DNA from: Escherichia coli DSM 30083 = JCM 1649 = ATCC 11775
GTDB lineage: Bacteria > Pseudomonadota > Gammaproteobacteria > Enterobacterales > Enterobacteriaceae
Direction of reading: 5' to 3'
DNA: 64,000 nt
Assembly: GCF_003697165.2 (NCBI RefSeq)
Contig: NZ_CP033092.2
Coordinates: forward strand, 1,550,001-1,614,000
Below, piece after piece: positions 52,918 through 63,816 of the stretch. The notes beneath the pieces were generated by a model. It was not told where the DNA came from. It did not search any database and worked only from the letters and a program-made list of their open reading frames with translations. How positions within the stretch are numbered: the first letter of the stretch is position 1; each line of letters opens with the position of its first letter. Both the position numbers and the translations under genes were made by a program.

Positions 52918-53700
52918 ATGAAGAAGTCGATTCTCGCTCTGTCTTTGTTAGTCGGTCTCTCCGCAGCGGCTTCCAGCTATGCGGCGCTACCGGAGACGGT
53001 ACGTATCGGAACCGATACCACCTACGCACCGTTCTCATCGAAAGATGCCAAAGGTGACTTTGTTGGCTTTGATATCGATCTCGGTAACGAGATGTGCAAA
53101 CGGATGCAGGTGAAATGTACCTGGGTTGCCAGTGACTTTGACGCGCTGATCCCCTCACTGAAAGCGAAAAAAATCGACACCATTATTTCGTCGCTCTCCA
53201 TTACCGATAAACGTCAGCAGGAGATAGCCTTCTCTGACAAGCTGTACGCCGCAGATTCTCGTTTGATTGCCGCCAAAGGTTCACCGATTCAGCCAACGCT
53301 GGATTCACTGAAAGGTAAACATGTTGGTGTGCTGCAGGGATCAACCCAGGAAGCATACGCTAACGAGACCTGGCGTAGCAAAGGCGTGGATGTGGTGGCC
53401 TATGCCAACCAGGATTTGGTCTATTCCGATCTGGCTGCAGGACGTCTGGATGCTGCGTTACAAGATGAAGTTGCTGCCAGCGAAGGTTTCCTTAAGCAAC
53501 CCGCCGGTAAAGATTTCGCCTTTGCAGGCCCATCAGTGAAAGACAAAAAATACTTCGGTGACGGCACCGGTGTAGGGCTGCGTAAAGATGATGCTGAACT
53601 GACGGCGGCCTTCAATAAGGCGCTTAACGAGCTGCGTCAGGACGGCACCTACGACAAGATGGCGAAAAAGTATTTCGACTTTAATGTCTACGGTGACTGA
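52918..53700 (+). CDS. argT: ArgT, periplasmic lysine/arginine/ornithine-binding protein
   Basis: The LAO-binding protein delivers basic amino acids to the HisQMP2 importer. The 260-residue precursor has a 22-residue signal peptide ending 'ASSYA', then mature ALPETVRIG. The solute-binding fold motifs 'DTTYAPFSS' and 'GFDIDLGNEM' (about 36-63) are present. It is about 70% identical by eye to HisJ, downstream in tandem, from an old duplication. A sigma54 promoter precedes it. Confidence 0.97.
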   Translation: MKKSILALSLLVGLSAAASSYAALPETVRIGTDTTYAPFSSKDAKGDFVGFDIDLGNEMCKRMQVKCTWVASDFDALIPSLKAKKIDTIISSLSITDKRQQEIAFSDKLYAADSRLIAAKGSPIQPTLDSLKGKHVGVLQGSTQEAYANETWRSKGVDVVAYANQDLVYSDLAAGRLDAALQDEVAASEGFLKQPAGKDFAFAGPSVKDKKYFGDGTGVGLRKDDAELTAAFNKALNELRQDGTYDKMAKKYFDFNVYGD

Positions 53701-53758
53701 TACGTCGCAGGGAAGCTGTACCTGATGGAATGATCATCATGGTGCACGCCAGGTTTGT

Positions 53759-53775
53759 TGCACTATCGTGGTGCA
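53759..53775 (+). promoter_or_regulatory. NtrC-type enhancer site upstream of hisJ
   Basis: TGCACTATCGTGGTGCA is a 17-bp near-perfect match to the NtrC consensus TGCAC-N6-GGTGCA style; a half site ATGGTGCAC lies at about 53738-53746. About 100 bp downstream TGGCACGATAAGTGTA (53857-53872) resembles a weak sigma54 element lacking the GC. Confidence 0.65.
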
Positions 53776-53920
53776 TTGAAATGCATACTTAAGCATTTTT
53801 AATGAAAAATAATACGTCTGGCGGGGCGGGATATTTTGCCTTGATGGTCAATTTTATGGCACGATAAGTGTAACAAACCTGTAAATATTCCCGATAAAAA
53901 GACTGTCAGTTGAGGACATT

Positions 53921-54703
53921 ATGAAAAAACTGGTGCTATCGCTCTCTCTGGTTCTGGCCTTCTCCAGCGCAACTGCGGCATTTGCTGCGATTCCGCAAAA
54001 CATCCGCATCGGTACCGATCCGACCTATGCGCCATTTGAATCAAAAAATTCACAAGGTGAACTGGTTGGCTTCGATATCGATCTGGCGAAGGAGTTGTGC
54101 AAACGCATCAATACGCAATGTACGTTTGTCGAAAACCCACTCGATGCGTTAATCCCGTCCTTAAAAGCGAAGAAGATTGACGCCATCATGTCATCGCTTT
54201 CCATTACGGAAAAACGTCAGCAAGAAATAGCCTTCACCGACAAACTGTACGCTGCCGATTCTCGTTTGGTGGTGGCGAAAAATTCCGACATTCAGCCGAC
54301 AGTCGAATCGCTGAAAGGCAAACGGATAGGCGTATTGCAGGGCACCACCCAGGAGACGTTCGGTAACGAACACTGGGCACCAAAAGGCATTGAAATCGTT
54401 TCTTATCAGGGGCAGGACAATATTTATTCTGACCTGACTGCCAGACGTATTGATGCCGCGTTCCAGGATGAGGTCGCAGCCAGCGAAGGTTTCCTCAAAC
54501 AACCCGTCGGTAAAGATTACAAATTCGGTGGCCCGTCTGTTAAAGATGAAAAACTGTTTGGCGTAGGGACCGGCATGGGCCTGCGTAAAGAAGATAACGA
54601 ACTGCGCGAGGCACTGAACAAAGCCTTTGCCGAAATGCGCGCTGACGGTACTTACGAGAAATTAGCGAAAAAGTACTTCGATTTTGATGTTTATGGTGGT
54701 TAA
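53921..54703 (+). CDS. hisJ: HisJ, periplasmic histidine-binding protein
   Basis: HisJ binds histidine and docks on HisQM. The 260-residue precursor has a 22-residue signal peptide ending 'AAFA', then AIPQNIRIG. The ligand-site segments 'DPTYAPFES' and 'GFDIDLAKEL' match ArgT; the two share the same length and most residues. It is followed by a hairpin and then hisQMP. Confidence 0.97.
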   Translation: MKKLVLSLSLVLAFSSATAAFAAIPQNIRIGTDPTYAPFESKNSQGELVGFDIDLAKELCKRINTQCTFVENPLDALIPSLKAKKIDAIMSSLSITEKRQQEIAFTDKLYAADSRLVVAKNSDIQPTVESLKGKRIGVLQGTTQETFGNEHWAPKGIEIVSYQGQDNIYSDLTARRIDAAFQDEVAASEGFLKQPVGKDYKFGGPSVKDEKLFGVGTGMGLRKEDNELREALNKAFAEMRADGTYEKLAKKYFDFDVYGG

Positions 54704-54727
54704 TCGCCATCGGTGAAAGAAAGCCCG

Positions 54728-54751
54728 CTCCCTTCGGGTATCCGGAGGGAG
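54728..54751 (+). other. Intercistronic hairpin between hisJ and hisQ
   Basis: CTCCCTTCGG (54728-54737), loop GTAT, CCGGAGGGAG (54742-54751), one G-U pair. Lacking a T-run, it probably stabilises the 3' end of hisJ mRNA, giving more binding protein than membrane components. Confidence 0.75.
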
Positions 54752-54792
54752 ACAAGAGGCGGTAATTCACCACACACGACAGGACAGGCAGC

Positions 54793-55479
54793 ATGTTGTA
54801 TGGGTTTTCAGGTGTTATTTTACAGGGTGCGCTCGTCACGCTGGAGCTGGCTATCAGCTCTGTAGTGCTCGCTGTAATCATCGGTTTAATTGGCGCTGGC
54901 GGTAAGCTCTCACAAAATCGGCTTTCGGGCCTTATTTTCGAAGGGTACACCACGCTGATTCGAGGCGTGCCGGATTTAGTATTGATGCTGCTGATTTTCT
55001 ACGGTTTGCAGATTGCGCTAAACACGGTGACGGAGGCGATGGGCGTCGGGCAGATTGATATCGATCCGATGGTCGCTGGTATTATTACTCTCGGTTTTAT
55101 CTACGGTGCTTATTTTACCGAAACGTTCCGTGGCGCGTTTATGGCTGTGCCGAAAGGGCATATAGAGGCGGCGACGGCGTTCGGTTTTACTCGTGGGCAA
55201 GTGTTTCGGCGGATCATGTTTCCGGCGATGATGCGTTACGCCCTGCCAGGCATTGGCAACAACTGGCAGGTGATTCTCAAATCTACCGCTTTGGTTTCGT
55301 TACTCGGCCTGGAAGATGTGGTCAAAGCCACGCAACTGGCAGGCAAAAGTACCTGGGAACCGTTCTATTTCGCCATCGTCTGTGGCGTGATTTACCTGGT
55401 TTTCACCACCGTTTCCAATGGTGTGCTGCTGTTCCTTGAGCGCCGCTACTCCGTGGGTGTGAAGAGGGCTGACCTGTGA
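54793..55479 (+). CDS. hisQ: HisQ, basic amino-acid ABC permease subunit
   Basis: A 228-residue permease of the HisQMP2 importer with five hydrophobic segments. The EAA loop 'GHIEAATAFGFTRGQVFRRI' (about 118-137) contacts the ATPase HisP. It overlaps hisM by 4 bp, ensuring equal subunit synthesis. Confidence 0.97.
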   Translation: MLYGFSGVILQGALVTLELAISSVVLAVIIGLIGAGGKLSQNRLSGLIFEGYTTLIRGVPDLVLMLLIFYGLQIALNTVTEAMGVGQIDIDPMVAGIITLGFIYGAYFTETFRGAFMAVPKGHIEAATAFGFTRGQVFRRIMFPAMMRYALPGIGNNWQVILKSTALVSLLGLEDVVKATQLAGKSTWEPFYFAIVCGVIYLVFTTVSNGVLLFLERRYSVGVKRADL

Positions 55480-56192
55480 TCGAAATTTTACATGAATACT
55501 GGAAACCGTTGTTGTGGACCGACGGTTATCGCTTTACTGGCGTGGCAATCACTCTGTGGCTGCTTATTTTGTCGGTAGTGATAGGCGGAGTTCTGGCGCT
55601 GTTTCTGGCGATTGGTCGTGTCTCCAGTAATAAATACATCCAGTTTCCAATCTGGTTATTTACCTATATTTTTCGCGGTACGCCGCTGTATGTTCAGTTG
55701 CTGGTGTTCTATTCCGGCATGTACACGCTTGAGATTGTTAAGGGAACCGAATTCCTTAACGCTTTCTTCCGCAGTGGCCTGAACTGTACCGTGCTGGCGC
55801 TGACGCTTAACACCTGCGCTTACACTACCGAGATTTTTGCCGGGGCAATCCGTTCAGTGCCGCATGGGGAAATTGAAGCCGCCAGAGCCTATGGCTTCTC
55901 GACCTTTAAAATGTATCGCTGCATTATTTTGCCTTCTGCGCTGCGTATTGCGTTACCGGCATACAGCAACGAAGTGATCCTGATGCTGCACTCTACTGCG
56001 CTGGCATTTACTGCCACGGTGCCGGATCTGCTGAAAATTGCCCGCGATATTAACGCCGCCACATATCAACCTTTTACCGCTTTTGGCATTGCCGCGGTGC
56101 TCTATTTAATCATCTCTTATGTCCTGATCAGCCTCTTTCGTAGAGCTGAAAAACGCTGGTTGCAGCATGTGAAACCTTCTTCAACGCACTGA
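55476..56192 (+). CDS. hisM: HisM, basic amino-acid ABC permease subunit
   Basis: The second permease subunit, 238 residues, with about five membrane segments and an EAA loop 'GEIEAARAYGFSTFKMYRCI' (about 130-149) for HisP contact. GTG or ATG overlap with hisQ (GTGATCG region) couples translation. It pairs with HisQ to form the pseudo-symmetric channel. Confidence 0.97.
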   Translation: MIEILHEYWKPLLWTDGYRFTGVAITLWLLILSVVIGGVLALFLAIGRVSSNKYIQFPIWLFTYIFRGTPLYVQLLVFYSGMYTLEIVKGTEFLNAFFRSGLNCTVLALTLNTCAYTTEIFAGAIRSVPHGEIEAARAYGFSTFKMYRCIILPSALRIALPAYSNEVILMLHSTALAFTATVPDLLKIARDINAATYQPFTAFGIAAVLYLIISYVLISLFRRAEKRWLQHVKPSSTH

Positions 56193-56199
56193 GAATACG

Positions 56200-56973
56200 A
56201 TGTCCGAGAATAAATTAAACGTTATCGATTTGCACAAACGCTACGGCGAACACGAAGTGCTGAAAGGGGTCTCATTGCAAGCGAATGCCGGAGATGTCAT
56301 AAGCATCATCGGATCGTCGGGATCGGGTAAAAGTACCTTTCTGCGCTGCATTAACTTCCTCGAAAAACCGAGCGAAGGATCGATCGTGGTCAATGGCCAG
56401 ACGATCAATCTGGTGCGCGATAAAGATGGTCAACTCAAAGTCGCCGATAAAAATCAGCTGCGCTTATTGCGCACACGCCTGACGATGGTATTTCAGCACT
56501 TCAATCTCTGGAGCCATATGACGGTGCTGGAAAACGTCATGGAAGCGCCGATTCAGGTGTTGGGCCTGAGCAAGCAGGAAGCGCGCGAGCGGGCGGTGAA
56601 ATATCTGGCAAAAGTCGGGATAGACGAACGTGCGCAGGGGAAATACCCGGTGCACCTGTCCGGTGGTCAGCAACAGCGTGTTTCTATCGCGCGGGCGCTA
56701 GCGATGGAACCGGAAGTTTTACTGTTTGATGAACCTACTTCAGCGCTCGATCCTGAACTGGTAGGCGAAGTGTTGCGTATTATGCAGCAACTGGCAGAAG
56801 AGGGGAAAACCATGGTGGTAGTGACTCACGAAATGGGCTTTGCTCGTCATGTTTCTACTCACGTCATTTTCCTCCATCAGGGGAAAATAGAAGAAGAAGG
56901 GGCGCCGGAGCAGTTATTCGGTAACCCGCAAAGCCCTCGTCTGCAACAGTTCCTTAAAGGTTCGCTGAAATAA
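56200..56973 (+). CDS. hisP: HisP, ABC transporter ATPase
   Basis: The 257-residue ATPase drives import of histidine, lysine, arginine and ornithine. Walker A GSSGSGKST (38-46), signature LSGGQQQRV (about 153-161), Walker B 'VLLFDEPTSALD' (about 172-183) and the H-loop 'VTHEM' are all intact. It ends the operon. Confidence 0.97.
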   Translation: MSENKLNVIDLHKRYGEHEVLKGVSLQANAGDVISIIGSSGSGKSTFLRCINFLEKPSEGSIVVNGQTINLVRDKDGQLKVADKNQLRLLRTRLTMVFQHFNLWSHMTVLENVMEAPIQVLGLSKQEARERAVKYLAKVGIDERAQGKYPVHLSGGQQQRVSIARALAMEPEVLLFDEPTSALDPELVGEVLRIMQQLAEEGKTMVVVTHEMGFARHVSTHVIFLHQGKIEEEGAPEQLFGNPQSPRLQQFLKGSLK

Positions 56974-57168
56974 TTTCCTCTCCGGTGGTTAACGCTGCCG
57001 GAGTATTTCATGGGGAATTTGCGAGTCCGCTTCCGCTGAAATGTAAAAGTTGCAGTCCGCTAAAAATAGTTCTGAATTCGCTGTCCAAAGATAAAAACTG
57101 CCTGCTGCATTGGGTGTAAATCGTGGTTATTGTCGCGTCATCTTAAATTTGAGGGGTGACGGAACGCC

Positions 57169-58059
57169 ATGACAATATCGACAACTTCCACGCCGCATGA
57201 TGCGGTATTTAAATCTTTTTTACGCCATCCAGACACCGCGCGGGATTTTATTGATATTCATCTTCCCGCGCCGCTGCGCAAACTGTGTGATTTAACGACG
57301 CTTAAACTGGAACCAAATAGTTTTATTGATGAAGACCTGCGGCAATATTATTCCGACCTCTTGTGGTCTGTGAAAACGCAGGAGGGAGCGGGTTATATTT
57401 ATGTGGTGATAGAGCACCAAAGTAAGCCAGAGGAATTAATGGCTTTTCGCATGATGCGCTATTCCATTGCGGCGATGCAAAACCATCTTGATGCGGGTTA
57501 TAAAGAGCTTCCATTAGTGATCCCGATGCTGTTTTATCATGGTTGCAGAAGCCCTTATCCATATTCACTCTGCTGGCTTGATGAATTTGCCGAGCCTGCG
57601 ATTGCCCGCAAAATTTATTCATCGGCTTTTCCGCTGGTGGATATTACCGTGGTGCCGGATGACGAGATTATGCAACATCGCAAAATGGCGCTGTTGGAGT
57701 TAATTCAGAAACATATTCGTCAGCGCGATCTGTTGGGATTAGTCGACCAAATTGTTTCGCTGCTAGTTACAGGGAACACTAATGACAGACAGCTAAAAGC
57801 CCTGTTTAATTACGTATTACAAACGGGGGATGCCCGGCGTTTCCGTGCATTTATTGGTGAGATAGCGGAACGCGCACCACAAGAAAAGGAGAAACTGATG
57901 ACCATTGCTGACAGATTACGTGAAGAAGGCGCAATGCAGGGCAAACACGAAGAAGCCCTGCGCATTGCTCAGGAGATGATGGAAAAAGGATTTGACCACG
58001 AAGTCATCCTGACGCTGACCCGACTTTCACCAGACGATCTTATCGCGCCAAGCCACTAA
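57169..58059 (+). CDS. rpnB: RpnB (YfcI), recombination-promoting nuclease
   Basis: A 296-residue member of the Rpn family (PD-(D/E)XK nucleases formerly called transposase_31), which promote RecA-independent recombination. The N-terminal 'PHDAVFKSFLRHPDTARDFI' (about 9-28) is the family start; the nuclease core shows 'YSDLLWSV' and 'YVVIEHQSKPEE' (D63-type Asp, E/Q-K). The C-terminal half contains the variable tail 'REEGAMQGKHEEALRIAQEM' with which Rpn proteins can also be made from internal starts. Intact here. Confidence 0.92.
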   Translation: MTISTTSTPHDAVFKSFLRHPDTARDFIDIHLPAPLRKLCDLTTLKLEPNSFIDEDLRQYYSDLLWSVKTQEGAGYIYVVIEHQSKPEELMAFRMMRYSIAAMQNHLDAGYKELPLVIPMLFYHGCRSPYPYSLCWLDEFAEPAIARKIYSSAFPLVDITVVPDDEIMQHRKMALLELIQKHIRQRDLLGLVDQIVSLLVTGNTNDRQLKALFNYVLQTGDARRFRAFIGEIAERAPQEKEKLMTIADRLREEGAMQGKHEEALRIAQEMMEKGFDHEVILTLTRLSPDDLIAPSH

Positions 58060-58106
58060 CCCTGTAACACCGGGAGTTAACTGGCGGATGTTTGCAGTAA
58101 ACCACA

Positions 58107-59000
58107 TCAGCGAACGACATCCGCCAGCGCCTCTTCTAAATCGTACCAGCGAAACGCAAAACCCGCTTCTTCCAGCTTTTTTGGCAGCGCGCGTTGACCG
58201 CCTAATACCAGAACTGAAGATTCGCCCATTAACAACCGAATGGCGGTCGCAGGGACGCGCAAAATGGCCGGGCGATGCAGCGCATGACCCAGTGCATGGG
58301 CAAATTGTTCATTGCGCACCGGGTAGGGCGAAACCATATTAAATGGCCCGCGCAGCTCGTTATCCAGCAGCCAGAGAATGCCGTTGACCATATCATCAAT
58401 ATGAATCCAGGCCAGATACTGCCGACCGGAACCAATCGGCCCGCCCAGGCCAAGACGAAACGGCGGCAGCATTTTACCGAGAATACCGCCATCCGGTGCC
58501 AGCACTACGCCGGTACGCAGCAGGCACACTCGCGTTTTGTCACTTTGTGCCCGGCAGGCAATTTCTTCCCAGCGGGCGCAGAGTTTATGGGTAAATTCGT
58601 TATGCGGCGGTTCCTCTTCGGTAACCACCACTTCACCTAAGTCGCCATAATAGCCCGTTGCCGAGCCGGAAATGAGTACCGACGGTGGCGTGTCGCTGGC
58701 ATTAATCAAATCGACCAGTTTTTGCGTGATATTCCAGCGGCTTTGGCAGAGACGCTCTTTTTGCTCGTGAGTCCAGCGTTTATCAGCAATCGGTTCTCCG
58801 GCCAGGTTGATTACCGCATCAACGCCGTTGAGGTTGCTTTGTCCGGCAAGCCCTTGCCATAGTGTCACCCGAGGGCCGAGAACGGAACTGGCTTTCTGCG
58901 GGTTACGCGTCACTACCGTGATTTGATGGCCCAGGTCCAGCAAACGTGGAATCAAATAGCGACCAATTAATCCCGTCCCTCCGGTGATCACTATGTTCAT
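58107..59000 (-). CDS. yfcH: YfcH, NAD(P)-binding epimerase-like protein
   Basis: A 297-residue extended short-chain dehydrogenase/reductase of the SulA/YfcH type. Residues 1-14 hold the Rossmann loop 'ITGGTGLIGRYL'; 'SGSATGYYGD' (about 111-120) contains the usual Ser/Tyr region, and a DUF1731 C-terminal domain ends the protein. ATG 59000 follows GGGAGG. The substrate is unknown. Confidence 0.94.
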   Translation of the reverse strand: MNIVITGGTGLIGRYLIPRLLDLGHQITVVTRNPQKASSVLGPRVTLWQGLAGQSNLNGVDAVINLAGEPIADKRWTHEQKERLCQSRWNITQKLVDLINASDTPPSVLISGSATGYYGDLGEVVVTEEEPPHNEFTHKLCARWEEIACRAQSDKTRVCLLRTGVVLAPDGGILGKMLPPFRLGLGGPIGSGRQYLAWIHIDDMVNGILWLLDNELRGPFNMVSPYPVRNEQFAHALGHALHRPAILRVPATAIRLLMGESSVLVLGGQRALPKKLEEAGFAFRWYDLEEALADVVR

Positions 59001-59020
59001 GCAGCCTCCCAATATGGCGG

Positions 59021-59383
59021 TTAACGCTGCCAGCTTAAGGTCATGGATACCGAATCGGCGTAGCGCAGCGCGTGCAGTTTATCGATCTCCACTTCAGCAT
59101 ACGTCACCCAGTGATGTTCACGTGCGATATCGAGCACATCCTGAGTTAATTTTTCCAGCAAAGAGAAACGGTTATTCTCTACATGCTGAATAATGTTTTT
59201 CGTTACGGTGCGATAATTCAGCGCATCGTTGATATCTTCGCTAGTGCGCGCTTTATCGGCGGGGTAGTGGATCGTCACATTGATAACAATATCCTGACGG
59301 TTGTTAATTTCTTCTTCCTTAATTCCGATAAACGTACGTAAACGAAGGTTCTTTATACGAATAATAGCGGCAGGTTGTGCCAT
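59021..59383 (-). CDS. folX: FolX, dihydroneopterin triphosphate 2'-epimerase
   Basis: A 120-residue protein of the FolB/FolX tunnelling fold that epimerises dihydroneopterin triphosphate to the monapterin form, a precursor of tetrahydromonapterin. '[19 protein letters not shown]' marks the N-terminus and '[17 protein letters not shown]' (about 97-113) the C-terminal pterin-binding part. It reads into yfcH with a 20-bp gap, probably one operon. Confidence 0.95.
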
Positions 59384-59439
59384 TGCAGGTTCTCCGTTGT
59401 TTTACTTAGAATGAAATAATACACGAGAACCTGTTTCTG

Positions 59440-60916
<1,477 letters not shown>

Positions 60917-60919
60917 TGA

Positions 60920-61474
60920 GTGATGAAACTGATGTTTGCATCGGACATTCATGGGTCGTTACCGGCGACGGAACGTGTTCTGGAGTTGTTTGTCCAAAGC
61001 GGTGCCCAGTGGCTGGTGATCCTTGGCGACGTGTTGAATCATGGCCCGCGTAATGCTTTACCGGAGGGTTACGCGCCAGCCAAAGTCGCTGAACGGCTTA
61101 ATGAAGTGGCACATAAGGTTATCGCTGTGCGCGGCAACTGCGACAGCGAAGTGGATCAAATGCTGCTGCATTTCCCGATAACCGCGCCGTGGCAACAGGT
61201 ATTACTGGAAAAACAACGTCTGTTTTTGACGCATGGTCATCTTTTTGGCCCGGAAAATCTACCTGCTTTAAACCAGAACGATGTGCTGGTGTACGGTCAT
61301 ACCCATCTGCCAGTGGCAGAACAGCGGGGGGAGATTTTCCACTTCAACCCCGGCTCGGTGAGTATTCCGAAAGGCGGTAATCCGGCGAGTTATGGCATGC
61401 TGGATAATGACGTACTTAGTGTAATCGCACTCAATGATCAAAGTATCATTGCGCAGGTCGCGATTAATCCGTAA
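60920..61474 (+). CDS. yfcE: YfcE, metallophosphodiesterase
   Basis: A 184-residue calcineurin-like phosphoesterase (MJ0936 type) that hydrolyses artificial phosphodiesters; the natural substrate is unknown. All metal motifs are seen: 'ASDIHG' (7-12), 'LGDVLNHG' (about 35-42), 'GNCD' (about 73-76), 'LTHGHL' and 'VYGHTHLP'. GTG 60920 is followed by ATG 60923; the longer form agrees with common annotation. AGGAGTG precedes it. Confidence 0.95.
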   Translation: MMKLMFASDIHGSLPATERVLELFVQSGAQWLVILGDVLNHGPRNALPEGYAPAKVAERLNEVAHKVIAVRGNCDSEVDQMLLHFPITAPWQQVLLEKQRLFLTHGHLFGPENLPALNQNDVLVYGHTHLPVAEQRGEIFHFNPGSVSIPKGGNPASYGMLDNDVLSVIALNDQSIIAQVAINP

Positions 61475-61531
61475 TTTACCCACAACTCAAAATGCGCCGT
61501 AAGAGCGCCAGAAAAAGAAGGTTTCCTGATA

Positions 61532-62074
61532 ATGGAACAGCGTCGTTTGGCAAGTACTGAATGGGTGGATATTGTCAATGAAGAGAACGAAGTCATTGCA
61601 CAAGCCAGCCGGGAACAAATGCGGGCACAGTGTCTGCGTCATCGTGCAACTTATATCGTCGTGCATGATGGCATGGGCAAAATTCTGGTCCAGCGTCGTA
61701 CCGAGACAAAAGACTTTTTACCCGGCATGTTAGATGCGACCGCAGGCGGTGTAGTCCAGGCCGATGAGCAGCTGCTGGAATCCGCGCGTCGCGAAGCGGA
61801 AGAAGAGTTGGGCATTGCCGGTGTCCCCTTTGCCGAGCACGGGCAGTTCTATTTCGAAGATAAAAATTGCCGTGTCTGGGGCGCGTTGTTCAGCTGCGTC
61901 TCTCACGGTCCCTTCGCTCTACAGGAAGATGAAGTCAGTGAAGTTTGCTGGCTGACGCCGGAAGAAATCACCGCACGCTGCGATGAGTTCACTCCAGACT
62001 CGCTGAAAGCGCTGGCGTTGTGGATGAAGCGCAATGCCAAAAATGAAGCCGTAGAGACTGAAACGGCAGAATGA
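61532..62074 (+). CDS. yfcD: YfcD, Nudix hydrolase
   Basis: A 180-residue Nudix protein. The Nudix box runs from the Gly-Gly of 'GGVVQADEQLLESARR' through 'EAEEELGI' (about 74-97). An upstream 'HRATYIVVHDGMGKILVQRR' strand pair is like isopentenyl-diphosphate isomerase-type Nudix proteins. The substrate is unknown. It converges with yfcC on a shared stem-loop. Confidence 0.94.
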   Translation: MEQRRLASTEWVDIVNEENEVIAQASREQMRAQCLRHRATYIVVHDGMGKILVQRRTETKDFLPGMLDATAGGVVQADEQLLESARREAEEELGIAGVPFAEHGQFYFEDKNCRVWGALFSCVSHGPFALQEDEVSEVCWLTPEEITARCDEFTPDSLKALALWMKRNAKNEAVETETAE

Positions 62075-62099
62075 AAAAAGAGCCGCAATCGCGGCTCTT
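62074..62099 (-). terminator. Terminator between yfcD and yfcC
   Basis: AAGAGCCGC (62078-62086), loop AATC, GCGGCTCTT (62091-62099). On the minus strand six T follow, so it mainly stops yfcC transcription; plus-strand use is also possible. Confidence 0.88.
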
Positions 62100-62106
62100 A
62101 ACATTT

Positions 62107-63627
62107 TTAGTGGTAGCCCATCAACTGAGCGCCGATCACCACGACGCTGGACATAATAAACAGCAGTCCAAGCAGGGTCGCACCCACCTTCAGCCAGTTA
62201 CGGAAGTCCACCCGGCAAACACCGAGCGTCGCCATTAACGAAGCTGAGGTTGGGTAAATGATGTGGCTGAAGCCATCACCAAACTGGAACGCCAGCACGG
62301 TAACCTGACGGTTAACACCGACCAGATCGCCAAGCGGTGCCAGTAACGGCATGGTTAACGCCGCCTGACCAGAACCGGACGTCACGAAGAAATTAAATAC
62401 CGCCTGGAAGAGCAACATAAACCAGGCCGCGACTGCGTTATCCAGACCGCTAATGGCATTGGCAATGCTGTTGAGGATGGTATTTAACACGCTGGCATCA
62501 CCCGCTTCACCATTACCGACCAGCAGCAAAATCCCTTTGGCGAAACCCACCAGCAGGGCAGGGGCGATCATCATTCGCGCCCCTTCGGTAAAGGATGAAG
62601 CCATGGTATTAACCGTCATGCCGTTAAGGCGGAAAACAACGCCGATGATGCCAATCACCAGACCCATGGTGAAGAACTGGCTGGCAATTTCAGGAATAAA
62701 CCAGGCATTAACGATCACGCCCCAAATAACCCAGACCATTACGGCGGTCAGGACAATCAATACCAGCCAGTCACCAAAGGTAAACGGACGTTGTTCAACA
62801 TCAGCCTGCTTTTCACGAAAGAAGCGGTCGGACTCATGCACGCGTGACAGAAGAGGATTCTTTTTCACTCGTGAGGCGTACACCATGGTAAAGATCAGGC
62901 CAATCAGAGTGGCGATAACCCACACCACGATGCGCAACCCGGAGCCAGAAAGCACCGGAACGCCGGCAATACCCTGAGCAACAACCACACAAAACGGGTT
63001 CATCCACGAACTGGCAAAACCGATTTGCGTGGCAATATAGGTCACAAGGACGGTGGTAATACTGTCATAGCCCAGCCGGACCATTAGCGGTGCGATGATA
63101 ATGGCAAAGGCGACGGCCTCTTCTCCCATACCAAATATTGCGCCGCCAAGTGAAAACAGAATAAACAGCGCAGGAATAAAGAGAATTTCATTTCCGCGGG
63201 TATGGCGAATAAGCGCCAGGATACCGTTATCAATGGTTCCTGTACGCATCACAATGCCAAACGCGCCGCCAATCACCAGCATAAACATGATGATGCCAAC
63301 GGCTGTCCCGTATTTCGATCCTGAGGTTAACCCTTCAAACGGGAAGTTCATCAGACCCGGGCGTTCATCGCCCGTCGTGAACAGCTGTACGCGGTGATAC
63401 TCAGGTTCGCCTGCTTCGTTAGTCAGAATGCGAAATGAGTGTGGATCTACGACTTTGCGTGTTTTTGTTTGACCATCAACCTGATACTGCACTTCCTGAC
63501 TGTCAAACATGCCCACCGGAACTACCCAGGTGGCAAGGCTGGTTAAAATGGCAACAAAAAAGATAATCACCAACGTATCGGGCATTGCCCATCTTCTTGT
63601 TGGTTTAGATTCAGTGATTGCGGACAT
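62107..63627 (-). CDS. yfcC: YfcC, putative basic amino-acid/dicarboxylate-type antiporter
   Basis: A 506-residue inner-membrane protein of the YfcC/DcuC-like family with about 12 hydrophobic segments. The start is ATG 63627 (MSAITESK); the frame continues a few codons upstream. Re-entrant-loop-like motifs 'GMGEEAVAFAIIIAPLMVRLGYD' (about 158, split: GMGEEAVAFA) and 'TSGSGQAALTMPLLAPLGD' suggest an ion-transporter-type fold. No substrate is established. Transcribed toward yfcD. Confidence 0.93.
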   Translation of the reverse strand: MSAITESKPTRRWAMPDTLVIIFFVAILTSLATWVVPVGMFDSQEVQYQVDGQTKTRKVVDPHSFRILTNEAGEPEYHRVQLFTTGDERPGLMNFPFEGLTSGSKYGTAVGIIMFMLVIGGAFGIVMRTGTIDNGILALIRHTRGNEILFIPALFILFSLGGAIFGMGEEAVAFAIIIAPLMVRLGYDSITTVLVTYIATQIGFASSWMNPFCVVVAQGIAGVPVLSGSGLRIVVWVIATLIGLIFTMVYASRVKKNPLLSRVHESDRFFREKQADVEQRPFTFGDWLVLIVLTAVMVWVIWGVIVNAWFIPEIASQFFTMGLVIGIIGVVFRLNGMTVNTMASSFTEGARMMIAPALLVGFAKGILLLVGNGEAGDASVLNTILNSIANAISGLDNAVAAWFMLLFQAVFNFFVTSGSGQAALTMPLLAPLGDLVGVNRQVTVLAFQFGDGFSHIIYPTSASLMATLGVCRVDFRNWLKVGATLLGLLFIMSSVVVIGAQLMGYH

Positions 63628-63745
63628 AGCGCAAATATTCCCTTGCACAAAACAAAGTGGTAAGTATGCAAAGTGAGATGGCGCAATTCATTGATGCAGC
63701 GCAGTTAAGCAAGATAATCAGAAAGGATTAATGCAAATTAATAGA

Positions 63746-63778
63746 ATAAAAAACCGGAAATAGTGACTATTTCCGGTT
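63746..63778 (-). terminator. Terminator of pta
   Basis: On the minus strand AACCGGAAATAG (plus 63767-63778), loop TCA, CTATTTCCGGTT (plus 63752-63763), then T residues (plus 63746-63751). A second stem, ATCCGCAGC/GCTGCGGAT (63784-63806), lies between it and the pta stop. Confidence 0.92.
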
Positions 63779-63816
63779 CAGATATCCGCAGCGCAAAGCT
63801 GCGGATGATGACGAGA

